From: Streptomyces sp. NBC_00259
GTDB taxonomy: Bacteria; Actinomycetota; Actinomycetes; Streptomycetales; Streptomycetaceae
Length of the DNA stretch: 64,000 bases
Direction: 5' to 3'
Assembly: GCF_036181745.1 (NCBI RefSeq)
Contig: NZ_CP108080.1
Span: forward strand, 2,046,001 to 2,110,000
A program made the translations under genes and the position numbers. Below, piece after piece: positions 17,960 to 26,868 of this stretch. The notes beneath the pieces were generated by a model. That model did no database searches. It saw only the letters and a program-made list of their open reading frames with translations, and was not told the origin of the DNA. Positions within the stretch are counted from its first letter, which is position 1. Every line of letters begins with the position of its first letter.

Positions 17960-18580
17960 CTACTTGATCATGTAGATCGTGGCGAAGAGGCCGATCCAGA
18001 CGACATCGACGAAGTGCCAGTAGTAGGACACGACGATGGCGGCGGTTGCCTGCTCATGGGTGAATCTCCGGGCCGCGTACGTCCTGCCGAGAACGAGCAG
18101 GAAGGCGATGAGACCGCCCGTCACATGCAGTCCGTGGAAGCCGGTGGTCAGGTAGAAGACCGAGCCGTACGGGTCGGAGGAGAGCGAGAGGCCCTCGTGC
18201 TTGACCAGCTCGGTGTACTCGAACACCTGGCCGCCGATGAAGATCGCACCCATCACGAACGTGATCACGAACCAGGTGCGGAGCTTCTTCACGTCACCGC
18301 GCTCGGCGGCGAACACGCCGAGCTGGCAGGTGAGGGAGGAGAGCACCAGGATCGTGGTGTTGGTCGCCGAGAAGGGGAAGTTCAGGGCCGAAGCCTGTTC
18401 TGCCCAGTACTCGGCACCCAGCACCGATCGCAGGGTGAAGTACATCGCGAAGAGGGCCGCGAAGAACATCAGCTCGGAACTCAGCCAGATGATGGTTCCG
18501 ACGCTGGTGAGGTTCGGCCGATTGACCGACGGGTGCGCGTGCCCGGTTTCTACTGTCGTTGCTGTCGCCACGACCGACAT
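17960..18580 (-). CDS. ctaE: Cytochrome c oxidase subunit III
   Basis: The protein has 206 residues and five membrane helices, the short bacterial form of subunit III. Typical segments are [21 protein letters not shown] and [10 protein letters not shown]. It stabilises the aa3 oxidase core. It is the first gene of the ctaE-qcrC-qcrA-qcrB transcription unit and is separated from ctaCDF by two unrelated genes. The ATG lies inside a perfect 10-bp-arm palindrome, and no ribosome-binding site is evident. Confidence 0.95.
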   Translation of the reverse strand: MSVVATATTVETGHAHPSVNRPNLTSVGTIIWLSSELMFFAALFAMYFTLRSVLGAEYWAEQASALNFPFSATNTTILVLSSLTCQLGVFAAERGDVKKLRTWFVITFVMGAIFIGGQVFEYTELVKHEGLSLSSDPYGSVFYLTTGFHGLHVTGGLIAFLLVLGRTYAARRFTHEQATAAIVVSYYWHFVDVVWIGLFATIYMIK

Positions 18581-18591
18581 TATGTCGGTCG
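18571..18591. promoter_or_regulatory. Palindrome across the ctaE start codon
   Basis: Perfect arms CGACCGACAT (18571-18580) and ATGTCGGTCG (18582-18591) surround a single central base and include the ctaE ATG (18578-18580). The position suggests an operator or a hairpin masking the start codon. It is not a Rex-type site (TTGTGAA-n4-TTCACAA). Confidence 0.5.
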
Positions 18592-18715
18592 CTTATCCAG
18601 CCCTCACTCCGGGGGGTGCCGTTCGGTGTGTCAGTGAGCCGTGTCCAGCCCGAACGGCCCATCAGATGCCGTCATTGGGCCGTCACGAGCGGTGCTGTCG
18701 GGGCGCTGTGAGGGG

Positions 18716-18721
18716 TAGCAT
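18716..18721 (+). promoter_or_regulatory. -10 element upstream of the receiver-like gene
   Basis: TAGCAT lies 50 nt before the ATG at 18772 and suits a transcript with a leader of about 45 nt. The 191-bp divergent gap from 18581 also holds the ctaE upstream region. Confidence 0.35.
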
Positions 18722-18771
18722 CCGGCGCATCGGTTCAGCCCGCAGTTCTCCCCGACGAAACCGGAGGAACA

Positions 18772-19170
18772 ATGCAGTCGACCGCCACGGTGCTGGTGTA
18801 CAGCGACAACGCCGGCACCCGCGAACAGGTGCGGCTCGCCACGGGCCGGCGCCCGGCCGCCGACGTTCCCGCGGTCGAGTTCATCGAGTGCGCGACCCTC
18901 CCCGCGGTCCTCAAGCAGCTGGACAAGGGCGGGATCGACGTCTGTGTGCTGGACGGCGAGGCGGTGCCCGCGGGCGGTATGGGCGTCTGCCGGCAGATCA
19001 AGGACGAGATCTTCCGCTGCCCGCCGGTCCTGGTGCTCATGGGGCGTCCGCAGGACGCCTGGCTGGCCACCTGGAGCCGCGCGGACGCCGCCGTGACACT
19101 TCCGGTGGAGCCGGTGGAGTTCGCCGACGCGCTGGCCGGTCTGCTGCGCAAGGGGCGGGCCGCGGCCTGA
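18772..19170 (+). CDS. Orphan receiver-like (pseudo-receiver) protein
   Basis: The protein has 132 residues with the alternating beta-alpha pattern of a response-regulator receiver: T-V-L-V-Y-S-D-N at the first strand and V-C-V-L-D-G-E at the third, whose Asp sits at the phosphoacceptor position. The conserved Lys of the fifth strand is replaced in L-P-V-E-P-V-E-F, and the first-strand acidic pair is reduced to one Asp, so phosphorylation is doubtful. There is no output domain. The ATG follows GGAGGAAC. It lies between the two respiratory gene blocks, so a role connected with respiration is possible but only inferred from position. Confidence 0.75.
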   Translation: MQSTATVLVYSDNAGTREQVRLATGRRPAADVPAVEFIECATLPAVLKQLDKGGIDVCVLDGEAVPAGGMGVCRQIKDEIFRCPPVLVLMGRPQDAWLATWSRADAAVTLPVEPVEFADALAGLLRKGRAAA

Positions 19171-19172
19171 GC

Positions 19173-19204
19173 CCGGCGGCCCGCCCCCGTGCGGGTCCGG
19201 CCGG
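19173..19204. terminator. GC-rich imperfect hairpin between convergent genes
   Basis: CCGGCGGCCCGC and GCGGGTCCGGCCGG can pair imperfectly around a short loop in the 36-nt gap between the receiver-like gene and the L,D-transpeptidase gene. Confidence 0.4.
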
Positions 19205-19206
19205 GG

Positions 19207-20460
19207 TCAGATGCGGGGACGCAGCCGTGCGTCGTCGGCGGCGCCGCTGCCGTCCCTGGTCCCCTCCAGCAGTGCGCTGCCCGTGCGCCACTGGTCCCAG
19301 TCCAGGTTCCAGTCGCCGAAGCCGTTCCCGAACGGATCCATGGCCTCGCCCAGGCTGTTGACGACCTTGACGATGTCGCCCTCGCGGACGGTGTTGTAGA
19401 ACCAGGCGGCGTTGCCGGTGGACATTCCGGTGCAGCCGTGGCTCACGTTGGCGTACCCCTGGGAGCCGGTCGACCAGGGCGCGGCGTGGACGTACTCACC
19501 GCTCCAGGTGACCCGCGTCGCGTAGTAGACGGGCAGGTCGTAGGACTCCGCGCTGCCGACGGGGATGCCGATGCTGGTGCCGCGCATCCGTACGAAGTAC
19601 TCCTTGCCGAGCACCACCTTGACGCCGTTACGGGTGGAGAAGCCCGGCTTGCCGGTGGTCACCGGAATGGTGTTGATCACTTCTCCGTTGCGCTTCACCG
19701 TCATCTGGTGGGTGCTCGCGTCGGTGATGGCCTCCACGCGGTCGCCGATCGTCAGCTTGAGGGGCTTCGCGGCTCCTCCGTACAGGTGATCGCCGACCTT
19801 TACGCCTTCCAGGTTGCTGTGCACCTCGACGACGGCGCCCGTCGGCCAGTACTCCTTCGGGCGGTAGTGCAGTTTCTTGTCGTCCACCCAGTGCCAGGCA
19901 CCCTCCACGCCCGGCCAGGACTGGACCTTCAGGGCGCGTTCGACGGCGGCTCTGGCCTCCTTGGCGGCCACGGGCGCGCTGAGCTCGGCGGTGATGGGCT
20001 GTCCGACGCCGTAGGTGCCCGCCTTCGGGCCCAGCGCGACGTCGAGTATCCGTTTCGGGGACGCGGTCTCGAAGGTCACGGTACGGACGCCGGGAGCGCC
20101 GTGGCCGTCCTCCGTGGACACCTTGACGGTGTAGCGCGTTCCGGCCGCGAGAGGGCCCGTGGAGCGCCATCTGGCGCCGTCCGCGGAGAGTTCCCCGGCC
20201 AGGTAGCGTCCGGCGGTGTCGACGGCGGTGACGTCCGTGATCCGGCCGTCCTTGCCCTTGGCGGTGACCTCCAGGGGCTTGTCCGGGTCCGCCTTCTTGC
20301 CCGCTGCGGGTGCGTTCATGGTTACCTGACGCGCCGCGTCGTACGGCCTCGCCGACAACGGATGGCTGTCCTGGCCGCTGCACGCGGTCGCCCCCGCCCC
20401 GATGACCAGGGCCAGCACTGTGCAGCTCACTACGGTGCGCTTGCGCGGCGTGTCGTTCAT
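19207..20460 (-). CDS. L,D-transpeptidase lipoprotein (Ig-like domains plus YkuD domain)
   Basis: The protein has 417 residues. A lipoprotein signal ends in A-T-A-C with Cys at residue 27. Two beta-sandwich (Ig-like) domains follow (about 50-230), then a YkuD catalytic domain with G-Y-A-N-V-S-H-G-C-T-G near residue 341 carrying the catalytic Cys and His. Such enzymes form 3-3 cross-links in peptidoglycan and are the target of carbapenems in mycobacteria. The ATG at 20460 is taken as start; a GTG two codons earlier is equally possible, and no strong ribosome-binding site is visible. A strong hairpin upstream isolates it from ctaF. Confidence 0.92.
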   Translation of the reverse strand: MNDTPRKRTVVSCTVLALVIGAGATACSGQDSHPLSARPYDAARQVTMNAPAAGKKADPDKPLEVTAKGKDGRITDVTAVDTAGRYLAGELSADGARWRSTGPLAAGTRYTVKVSTEDGHGAPGVRTVTFETASPKRILDVALGPKAGTYGVGQPITAELSAPVAAKEARAAVERALKVQSWPGVEGAWHWVDDKKLHYRPKEYWPTGAVVEVHSNLEGVKVGDHLYGGAAKPLKLTIGDRVEAITDASTHQMTVKRNGEVINTIPVTTGKPGFSTRNGVKVVLGKEYFVRMRGTSIGIPVGSAESYDLPVYYATRVTWSGEYVHAAPWSTGSQGYANVSHGCTGMSTGNAAWFYNTVREGDIVKVVNSLGEAMDPFGNGFGDWNLDWDQWRTGSALLEGTRDGSGAADDARLRPRI

Positions 20461-20513
20461 GAGCACACGCTATGAAGAACCCCCGGCAGCGGCGCGCCGG
20501 ATGACTGCAAACG

Positions 20514-20555
20514 AGGGGCCCGGACACACCCGTTCGGGTCAGTGTCCGGGCCCCT
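20514..20555 (-). terminator. Hairpin terminator of the ctaCDF operon
   Basis: Perfect 14-bp arms (20514-20527, 20542-20555) enclose a loop that can itself form a 5-bp stem (ACCCG/CGGGT). It begins 25 nt past the ctaF stop. Confidence 0.85.
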
Positions 20556-20579
20556 GCGCAGTGCGGAGCAGCGGATTCG

Positions 20580-20978
20580 CTACTGGTTCTGGTTCTCGCC
20601 GCGGTAGTACTCGAAGACCCAGCCGAACAGCCCGACCAGGATCAGCGGGGCCGAGAAGTACAGGATCCACCAGCCGATGGCGACGCCCAGGAAGGCCAGC
20701 GCACCGCCGACGGCCAGCGAGAGCGGCTGCCAGCTGTGCGGGGAGAAGAAGCCCACCTCACCGGCTTCGTCCGCGACGTCGGCCTCCTTGTTGTCCTGGG
20801 CCATGGCGTCCACTCGCCGGGCCGTGAAGGCCAGGTAGTAGCCGATCATGATGCTCAGGCCGAAGGCCAGGAAGAGCGCCGTCGTACCGGCCGGCTCCTT
20901 CGACCACACGCCGTAGAGGATGGCCATGGCGAGGATGAAGACGCTCAGCCAGATGAACATCCTGCCTTGGATCTTCAC
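20580..20978 (-). CDS. ctaF: Cytochrome c oxidase subunit IV (actinobacterial type)
   Basis: The protein has 132 residues and four membrane helices in two pairs, with a charged loop between them (about residues 52-75). This is the actinobacteria-specific fourth subunit of the aa3 oxidase, found directly after ctaD. The ATG overlaps the ctaD stop by 4 nt. It is not related to proteobacterial subunit IV and its precise role is structural. Confidence 0.94.
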   Translation of the reverse strand: MKIQGRMFIWLSVFILAMAILYGVWSKEPAGTTALFLAFGLSIMIGYYLAFTARRVDAMAQDNKEADVADEAGEVGFFSPHSWQPLSLAVGGALAFLGVAIGWWILYFSAPLILVGLFGWVFEYYRGENQNQ

Positions 20979-22705
20979 TTGCCGGCCTCCTTGTCAGCGC
21001 TGATGGCACCGTGACCGGCGTGGTCGAGCTGGTCGAGAGCCGCGATCTCCGGGTGGTGCAGATCGAACGCCGGGGATTCGGAGCGGATCCGCGGCAGGGT
21101 GAGGAAGTTGTGCCGCGGCGGCGGGCAGGATGTCGCCCATTCGAGTGAACGGCCGTAGCCCCACGGGTCGTCGACCTCGATCTTCTTGCCGTACTTCGCG
21201 GTCTTCCAGACGTTGTAGATGAACGGCAGGATCGACAGACCGAGCAGGAACGAGCTGATCGTGGAGATGGTGTTCAGCGCGGTGAACCCGTCGGCGGCCA
21301 GGTAGTCGGCGTAACGGCGCGGCATGCCCTCGGCGCCCAGCCAGTGCTGGACCAGGAACGTGCCGTGGAAGCCGATGAACAGCGTCCAGAACGTGATCTT
21401 GCCGAGCCGCTCGTCCAGCATCTTGCCCGTGAACTTCGGCCACCAGAAGTGGAATCCGGCGAACATCGCGAAGACCACGGTGCCGAAGACGACGTAGTGG
21501 AAGTGCGCGACGACGAAGTACGAGTCGGAGACGTGGAAGTCCATCGGGGGCGAGGCCAGGATGACGCCGGTCAGACCACCGAAGGTGAAGGTGATCAGGA
21601 AGCCGATCGTCCAGAGCATCGGGGTCTCGAAGGACAGTGAGCCCTTCCACATGGTGCCGATCCAGTTGAAGAACTTCACACCGGTCGGTACCGCGATCAG
21701 GAAGGTCATGAAGGAGAAGAACGGCAATAGCACTCCGCCGGTGACGTACATGTGGTGGGCCCACACGGTCACGGACAGACCGGCGATCGCGATGGTCGCG
21801 GCCACCAGGCCGATGTAACCGAACATCGGCTTGCGGCTGAAGACCGGGATGACCTCGGAGACGATTCCGAAGAACGGCAGGGCGATGATGTACACCTCTG
21901 GATGGCCGAAGAACCAGAAGAGGTGCTGCCATAGCAACGCGCCGCCGTTCGACGCGTCGAAGATGTGGGCGCCGAACTTACGGTCCGCCTCCAGGGCGAA
22001 CAGGGCGGCGGCCAGCACCGGGAAGGCGAGCAGGACCAGCACACCGGTCAGCAGCACGTTCCAGGTGAAGATCGGCATCCGGAACATCGTCATGCCGGGC
22101 GCGCGCATGCAGATGATCGTGGTGATGAAGTTGACCGAACCGAGGATCGTGCCGAAGCCGGAGAAGGCCAGACCCATGATCCACATGTCGGCGCCGACAC
22201 CCGGCGAGCGGACCGCGTCCGACAGCGGGGAGTAGGCGAACCAGCCGAAGTCGGCCGCACCGTTCGGGGTGATGAAGCCCGCCACCGCGATGATGGAGCC
22301 GAAGAGGTACAGCCAGTACGCGAACATGTTCAGCCGCGGGAACGCCACGTCGGGCGCGCCGATCTGCAGCGGCATGATCCAGTTGGCGAATCCGGCGAAC
22401 AGCGGCGTCGCGAACATCAGCAGCATGATCGTGCCGTGCATCGTGAACGCCTGGTTGAACTGCTCGTTCGACATGATCTGCGTACCCGGACGGGCCAGCT
22501 CGGCGCGCATGAAGAGCGCCAGCAGACCGCCGATGCAGAAGAAGACGAACGACGTCGCCAGATAGAGCGTGCCGATGGTCTTGTGGTCGGTGGTCGTCAG
22601 CCACTTCACGACCACATTGCCGGGCTGCCTGCTACGGACCGGGAGCTCGTTCTCGTACGAGTCGTCAGTCGTCGCAGCACCCTGGGGTTCGTTGAGGATG
22701 CTCAC
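20975..22705 (-). CDS. ctaD: Cytochrome c oxidase subunit I
   Basis: The protein has 576 residues and twelve membrane helices, and holds haem a and the haem a3-CuB centre. The CuB ligands and cross-linked Tyr are in F-G-H-P-E-V-Y, the further CuB His pair in W-A-H-H-M-Y, and the haem ligands in H-F-H-Y-V-V. The N-terminus [11 protein letters not shown] and the K-channel and D-channel segments are conserved. The start overlaps the ctaC stop by 4 nt. It is the catalytic core of the terminal oxidase fed by QcrC and CtaC. Confidence 0.97.
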   Translation of the reverse strand: MSILNEPQGAATTDDSYENELPVRSRQPGNVVVKWLTTTDHKTIGTLYLATSFVFFCIGGLLALFMRAELARPGTQIMSNEQFNQAFTMHGTIMLLMFATPLFAGFANWIMPLQIGAPDVAFPRLNMFAYWLYLFGSIIAVAGFITPNGAADFGWFAYSPLSDAVRSPGVGADMWIMGLAFSGFGTILGSVNFITTIICMRAPGMTMFRMPIFTWNVLLTGVLVLLAFPVLAAALFALEADRKFGAHIFDASNGGALLWQHLFWFFGHPEVYIIALPFFGIVSEVIPVFSRKPMFGYIGLVAATIAIAGLSVTVWAHHMYVTGGVLLPFFSFMTFLIAVPTGVKFFNWIGTMWKGSLSFETPMLWTIGFLITFTFGGLTGVILASPPMDFHVSDSYFVVAHFHYVVFGTVVFAMFAGFHFWWPKFTGKMLDERLGKITFWTLFIGFHGTFLVQHWLGAEGMPRRYADYLAADGFTALNTISTISSFLLGLSILPFIYNVWKTAKYGKKIEVDDPWGYGRSLEWATSCPPPRHNFLTLPRIRSESPAFDLHHPEIAALDQLDHAGHGAISADKEAGK

Positions 22706-23706
22706 AGTTGGTTCTTCTCCGCATTCCGGGCCGGGTCCGACTGCTCAATGCCCGACGGGATGAAGCCGGTCTGCCCCTTCTCGGCGAGCTCCTTCAGGTG
22801 CTGCTGGTAGCGCTCCGGGGAGACGACCTTGACGTTGAAGAGCATCCGGGAGTGGTCGACACCGCAGAGCTCGGCGCACTTGCCCAGGAAGGTGCCCTCC
22901 TGGTTCGGCGTGACCTCGAAGACGTTGGTGTGACCGGGGATGACGTCCTGCTTGAACAGGAAGGGCACCACCCAGAAGGAGTGGATGACGTCCCGGGAGG
23001 TCAGGATGAAGCGGACCTTCTCGCCCTTCGGCAGCCACAGTGTGGGGCCGGGGTTGCCGGTCTGCGGGTTCCGGGTGCCCGGGATGCCGGCGTCGTAGAC
23101 GCCCTCGGCACCCTTGGGGAAGTCGTTGGTGTACTTGTCCGGAATCGCGTTCAGGTTCTTGTCGGCCTGAGCGTCGCCCGAGGCGGGGTTGCCGTCCACG
23201 TCCTCGAGGTAGTTGAAGCCCCAGCTCCACTGGTAGCCGACCACATTGACGGTGTGGGCCGGCTCGTCGGAGAGGGCCAGGAGCTTCGACTCATCGCGCG
23301 CGGTGAAGTAGAAGAGCACCGAGACGATGATGAGCGGAACCACGGTGTACAGCGCCTCGATGGGCATGTTGTACCGGGTCTGTGGGGGAACCTCGACCTT
23401 GGTCCGGCTGCGCCGGTGGAAGATGATGCTCCACAGGATCAGACCCCACACCAGCACACCCACGGCGAGGGCGGCCGCCCAGGAGCCCTGCCAGAGGGAG
23501 AGGATCCGGGGAGCCTCCTCCGTGACGGGGGTGGGCATTCCGAGGCGGGGGAAGTCCTCCCAAGTGGGGGAGCAACCAGTGGCGGTTGCCACGATCAAGC
23601 CCGCAGTCAGCACCTGCGGCAGCTTCCGCCGCATCGGGCGCCGCGACATGGGGGAACCGCCCACGCCCGGCGGGCGGTGGGGGAGGTCGGAGCCGTTGGG
23701 ACTCAC
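22702..23706 (-). CDS. ctaC: Cytochrome c oxidase subunit II
   Basis: The protein has 334 residues. A lipoprotein-like signal ends in T-A-T-G-C, two membrane helices follow, and a periplasm-facing cupredoxin domain carries the CuA site [12 protein letters not shown] with a preceding His in D-V-I-H-S-F-W. The GTG at 23706 has GGGAAGG 6-7 nt upstream and is preferred; an ATG at 23649 is possible. The first 20 residues contain a Pro/Gly-rich piece encoded by a GC-rich inverted repeat (near 23650-23685), which looks like a small insertion. The gene heads ctaC-ctaD-ctaF. Confidence 0.95.
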   Translation of the reverse strand: MSPNGSDLPHRPPGVGGSPMSRRPMRRKLPQVLTAGLIVATATGCSPTWEDFPRLGMPTPVTEEAPRILSLWQGSWAAALAVGVLVWGLILWSIIFHRRSRTKVEVPPQTRYNMPIEALYTVVPLIIVSVLFYFTARDESKLLALSDEPAHTVNVVGYQWSWGFNYLEDVDGNPASGDAQADKNLNAIPDKYTNDFPKGAEGVYDAGIPGTRNPQTGNPGPTLWLPKGEKVRFILTSRDVIHSFWVVPFLFKQDVIPGHTNVFEVTPNQEGTFLGKCAELCGVDHSRMLFNVKVVSPERYQQHLKELAEKGQTGFIPSGIEQSDPARNAEKNQL

Positions 23707-23976
23707 GTAGCGCCTTCCCGAGAGTCTCGCCCGCGCAACCGGCTGCGGCCGTCTCGCTGGTCGGTCGCCGGCCCTGACGCGGGCAGGGGTTTGGATGTTT
23801 ATGCGGACCAAACCCTACTGGACGCTATTTGGGGTCGCGCATGGAGGGTGCCCAACGCGCCGTCCGACGACCCGAAGGGGTGGACCGTGCGGTTCCGGGA
23901 ACGGTCCCGGGGCTGGTCACGGACCCCGACTGAGGGCTCGCGGCGGCCTTCTGACGCCTTCTCCGAAGCGGCGCGT

Positions 23977-23982
23977 TAGCGT
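23977..23982 (+). promoter_or_regulatory. -10 element of a leaderless promoter (cysteine desulfurase)
   Basis: TAGCGT is followed by 6 nt and the GTG at 23989. No ribosome-binding site precedes the start. Confidence 0.5.
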
Positions 23983-23988
23983 GGAAAC

Positions 23989-25353
23989 GTGCCCTACTTC
24001 GACGCCGCGTCCTCCGCCCCGCTGCACCCCGTCGCCCGGCAGGCCCTCCAGGCCTCCCTCGACGAGGGCTGGGCGGACCCCGCCCGGCTGTACCGCGAGG
24101 GTCGCCGGGCGCGCCTGCTGCTGGACGCGGCCCGGGAGGCCGCGGCGGACGCCGTGGGATGCCGCCCCGACGAGCTCGTTTTCACCCCTTCGGGGACACG
24201 GGCCATCCATACGGGCATCTCGGGCGCGCTGGCGGGCCGCCGGCGTGTCGGGAGCCATCTGGTGGTGTCGGCGGTCGAGCACTCCGCGGTGCTGCACGCG
24301 GCGGAGGGCCGTCCGGTCACCGAGGTCCCGGTGGATCGCTGGGGCGCGGTGTCACCGGGCGTGTTCGGTCAGGCACTGCGCGAGGACACCGCGCTCGCGT
24401 GCCTCCAGTCCGCGAACCACGAGGTCGGTACCGAGCAGCCGGTCGCCGAGGTCGCCGAGGCGTGCCGGGCGGCAGGGGTGCCGCTGCTCGTCGACGCCGC
24501 GCAGTCGCTCGGCTGGGGCCCGGTCGCCGGGGACTGGTCGCTGCTGACCGCGAGCGCGCACAAATGGGGCGGACCGGCGGGTGTGGGGCTGCTCGCGGTC
24601 CGCAAGGGCGTCCGGTTCGCCTCCCAACACCCCGCGGACGAGCGGGAGTCGGGCCGTGCGCCCGGCTTCGAGAACATCCCGGCGATCGTGGCGGCCGCGG
24701 CGTCCCTGCGGGCGGTACGGGACGGGGCACGGGAGGAGGCCCGGCGGCTGCGGGCGCTGGTGGACCGGATCCGGGCGAGCGTTCCGGAGCTGGTGCCGGA
24801 CGTGGAGGTGGTCGGCGACCCGGTGCGCCGGCTGCCGCATCTCGTCACCTTCTCCTGTCTCTATGTCGACGGGGAGACCGTGCTGCACGAGCTGGACCGG
24901 GCGGGTTTCTCCGTGTCCTCCGGCTCGTCGTGCACGAGTTCGACGCTCACGCCGAGCCATGTGCTGCGGGCGATGGGGGTGCTGAGCGAGGGCAACGTAC
25001 GGGTGTCGCTGCCGCCGGGCACGCAGGAGGCGGACGTGGACCGCTTCCTGGAGATCCTCCCCGGGGTGATCGCCGACGTCCGCGGGCGGCTCGGCGCGCC
25101 CGTCTCCCCCGGAGCCTCCGCCGGGTCCGCGTCCCTCGTCGTGGACGCGCTCGGCAGGCGCTGCCCCGTGCCCGTCATCGAGCTGGCGAAGGTCATCGGC
25201 GATGTGGAGGTCGGCGGCACGGTCACCGTCCTGGCCGACGACGAGGCGGCGCGCCTGGACATCCCCGCCTGGTGCGAGATGCGCGACCAGGAGTACGTGG
25301 GCGAGTCGCCGGTGGAACGGGGCACGGCGTACGTGGTGCGCCGCCGGACCTGA
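23989..25353 (+). CDS. Cysteine desulfurase fused to a TusA-type sulfur carrier
   Basis: The protein has 454 residues in two parts. Residues 1-365 form an IscS/NifS-like cysteine desulfurase, with PLP Lys in A-S-A-H-K-W-G-G near residue 192 and the catalytic Cys in S-G-S-S-C-T-S-S near 315. Residues 380-454 form a TusA domain with the sulfur-accepting Cys in R-R-C-P-V-P near 390. The fusion would let persulfide sulfur move from the desulfurase straight to the carrier. The fold-type I context D-A-A-Q-S-L is also present. It begins with GTG as a leaderless gene and diverges from ctaC. Confidence 0.92.
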   Translation: MPYFDAASSAPLHPVARQALQASLDEGWADPARLYREGRRARLLLDAAREAAADAVGCRPDELVFTPSGTRAIHTGISGALAGRRRVGSHLVVSAVEHSAVLHAAEGRPVTEVPVDRWGAVSPGVFGQALREDTALACLQSANHEVGTEQPVAEVAEACRAAGVPLLVDAAQSLGWGPVAGDWSLLTASAHKWGGPAGVGLLAVRKGVRFASQHPADERESGRAPGFENIPAIVAAAASLRAVRDGAREEARRLRALVDRIRASVPELVPDVEVVGDPVRRLPHLVTFSCLYVDGETVLHELDRAGFSVSSGSSCTSSTLTPSHVLRAMGVLSEGNVRVSLPPGTQEADVDRFLEILPGVIADVRGRLGAPVSPGASAGSASLVVDALGRRCPVPVIELAKVIGDVEVGGTVTVLADDEAARLDIPAWCEMRDQEYVGESPVERGTAYVVRRRT

Positions 25354-25383
25354 TCCCCGGGACTCCGCACCGGGCCCGGCGCC

Positions 25384-25414
25384 CGGTCTCCCCGCGCGGT
25401 GCGCGGGGAGACCG
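25384..25414. terminator. Bidirectional hairpin terminator
   Basis: Perfect 14-bp arms (25384-25397, 25401-25414) with a 3-nt loop lie between the convergent ends of the desulfurase and PfkB kinase genes. Confidence 0.85.
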
Positions 25415-25437
25415 AGGACGGGACGGACAGCCGGGGG

Positions 25438-26412
25438 TTACGCCAGGTGCTCGCGAACCTCGGAGGCGGCGTCGTGGCCGTACGCCTTGGTGAAGCGGTC
25501 CATGAAGTGGGCGCGGCGCAGGGTGTACTCCTGGGTGCCCAGGGTCTCGATGACCAGCGTCGCGAGCATGCAGCCGACCTGCGCCGCCCGCTCCAGGCCC
25601 ACGCCCCACGACAGCCCGGAGAGGAACCCGGCGCGGAACGCGTCGCCGACGCCCGTCGGGTCGACCTTGGACTCCTCCTCGGCGCAGCCGACCTCGATGG
25701 CCTCCTCGCCCTTCTGCTCGATGCGCACACCGCGCGAGCCGAGGGTGGTGACCCGGTGGCCGACGCGGCCCAGGATCTCCTCGTCCGTCCAGCCGGTCTT
25801 GGACTCGATGAGCCCCTTCTCGTACTCGTTGGAGAAGAGGTAGGTCGCCCCGTCCAGCAGTATCCGGATCTCGTCGCCGTTCATCCGCGCGATCTGCTGG
25901 GAGAAGTCCGCGGCGAACGGGATCCCCCGGGACCGGCACTCCTCGGTGTGCCGGAGCATCGCCTCGGGGTCGTCGGCGCCGATCAGCACCAGGTCGAGTC
26001 CGCCGACCCGGTCCGCGACCGACTTCAGCTCGATCTGACGGGCCTCGCTCATCGCGCCCGTGTAGAAGGAGCCGATCTGGTTGTGGTCGGCGTCGGTCGT
26101 GCAGACGAAGCGCGCGGTGTGCAGCACCTCGGAGATCCGTACGGACGCGGTGTCCACGCCGTGCCGGTCGAGCCAGGCGCGGTACTCGTCGAAGTCGGCG
26201 CCCGCCGCGCCGACCAGGATGGGTCCGGTGCCGAGCTGGCCCATCCCGAAGCAGATGTTGGCGCCGACCCCTCCCCTGCGCACATCGAGGTTGTCGACCA
26301 GGAAGGAGAGGGAGACCGTGTGCAGCTGGTCCGCGACCAGCTGGTCGGCGAAACGGCCGGGGAAGGTCATCAGATGGTCGGTGGCGATGGAGCCGGTGAC
26401 TGCGATTCGCAC
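25438..26412 (-). CDS. adoK: PfkB-family adenosine kinase (AdoK-like)
   Basis: The protein has 324 residues. It starts I-A-V-T-G-S-I-A-T-D-H-L-M, like the mycobacterial adenosine kinase AdoK, to which it aligns along its length from memory. The PfkB signature D-P-T-G-V-G-D-A-F-R-A-G-F carries the catalytic Asp, and N-terminal R-G-G-V-G-A-N is the glycine pair of the sugar site. The likely reaction is ATP-dependent phosphorylation of adenosine to AMP (purine salvage and SAM-cycle by-product removal). The GTG at 26412 has AGGAG 9 nt upstream. Substrate is inferred; many annotations say only carbohydrate kinase. Confidence 0.85.
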   Translation of the reverse strand: MRIAVTGSIATDHLMTFPGRFADQLVADQLHTVSLSFLVDNLDVRRGGVGANICFGMGQLGTGPILVGAAGADFDEYRAWLDRHGVDTASVRISEVLHTARFVCTTDADHNQIGSFYTGAMSEARQIELKSVADRVGGLDLVLIGADDPEAMLRHTEECRSRGIPFAADFSQQIARMNGDEIRILLDGATYLFSNEYEKGLIESKTGWTDEEILGRVGHRVTTLGSRGVRIEQKGEEAIEVGCAEEESKVDPTGVGDAFRAGFLSGLSWGVGLERAAQVGCMLATLVIETLGTQEYTLRRAHFMDRFTKAYGHDAASEVREHLA

Positions 26413-26530
26413 GGCGAAGTGCTCCTGGAAGGGAGGCGGCGTTGACAGTTAACGCTACCGGTTCGCGGTGCCCGCGCTGAAGCACGGAAACTACCCGATA
26501 GTAGGGCTTTTTCCGCCACGTAACCCTGCG

Positions 26531-26536
26531 TACGGT
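26531..26536 (+). promoter_or_regulatory. -10 element of a leaderless promoter (small gene)
   Basis: TACGGT is followed by 6 nt and the ATG at 26543, with no ribosome-binding site. Confidence 0.45.
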
Positions 26537-26542
26537 TCCCGT

Positions 26543-26758
26543 ATGCCGAAGCACATGTCGTACACCGTCTCTCCTGAGCGCCGGGACACCGAGATCAGCC
26601 TGGCCGAGCTGCGCGGTGACAGCGCACGGATGGCGCCGCACTGGACCGTGCCGCCGCTCACCGCGGCCGCACCCGTGCACCCGTCGCTGATCCACGGCAT
26701 CGTCGTCCCGTCGGCCTCCGCGCGGCTGGTCGACTCGATGTCCGTGTACGGCGACTGA
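26543..26758 (+). CDS. Small conserved protein of unknown function
   Basis: The protein has 71 residues with no signal peptide, membrane helix or known motif that can be recognised. It has a charged first half and a hydrophobic, Pro/Ala-rich second half ending S-V-Y-G-D. The ATG at 26543 is supported by a leaderless promoter; a second ATG lies four codons later. Codon third positions are GC-rich, supporting it as a real gene. It is followed after 110 nt by the membrane-anchored protein on the same strand. Confidence 0.55.
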   Translation: MPKHMSYTVSPERRDTEISLAELRGDSARMAPHWTVPPLTAAAPVHPSLIHGIVVPSASARLVDSMSVYGD

Positions 26759-26868
26759 CACACGCCTCCCCGGCGCCGTCACCCCCGTACGGCGCACTCG
26801 GGGAACCGCGCGCTCCCCCACTCCGTCCCATGGGTGTCCCCCGACGAGGGTCCCTAAGGAGCGATGCG

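Noticed and set aside
23544..23575. Second small palindromic insertion in ctaC after the lipobox
   Set aside because: CTCCC-n4-GGGGAG is present, but the encoded residues could be native; without an alignment it cannot be called an insertion.
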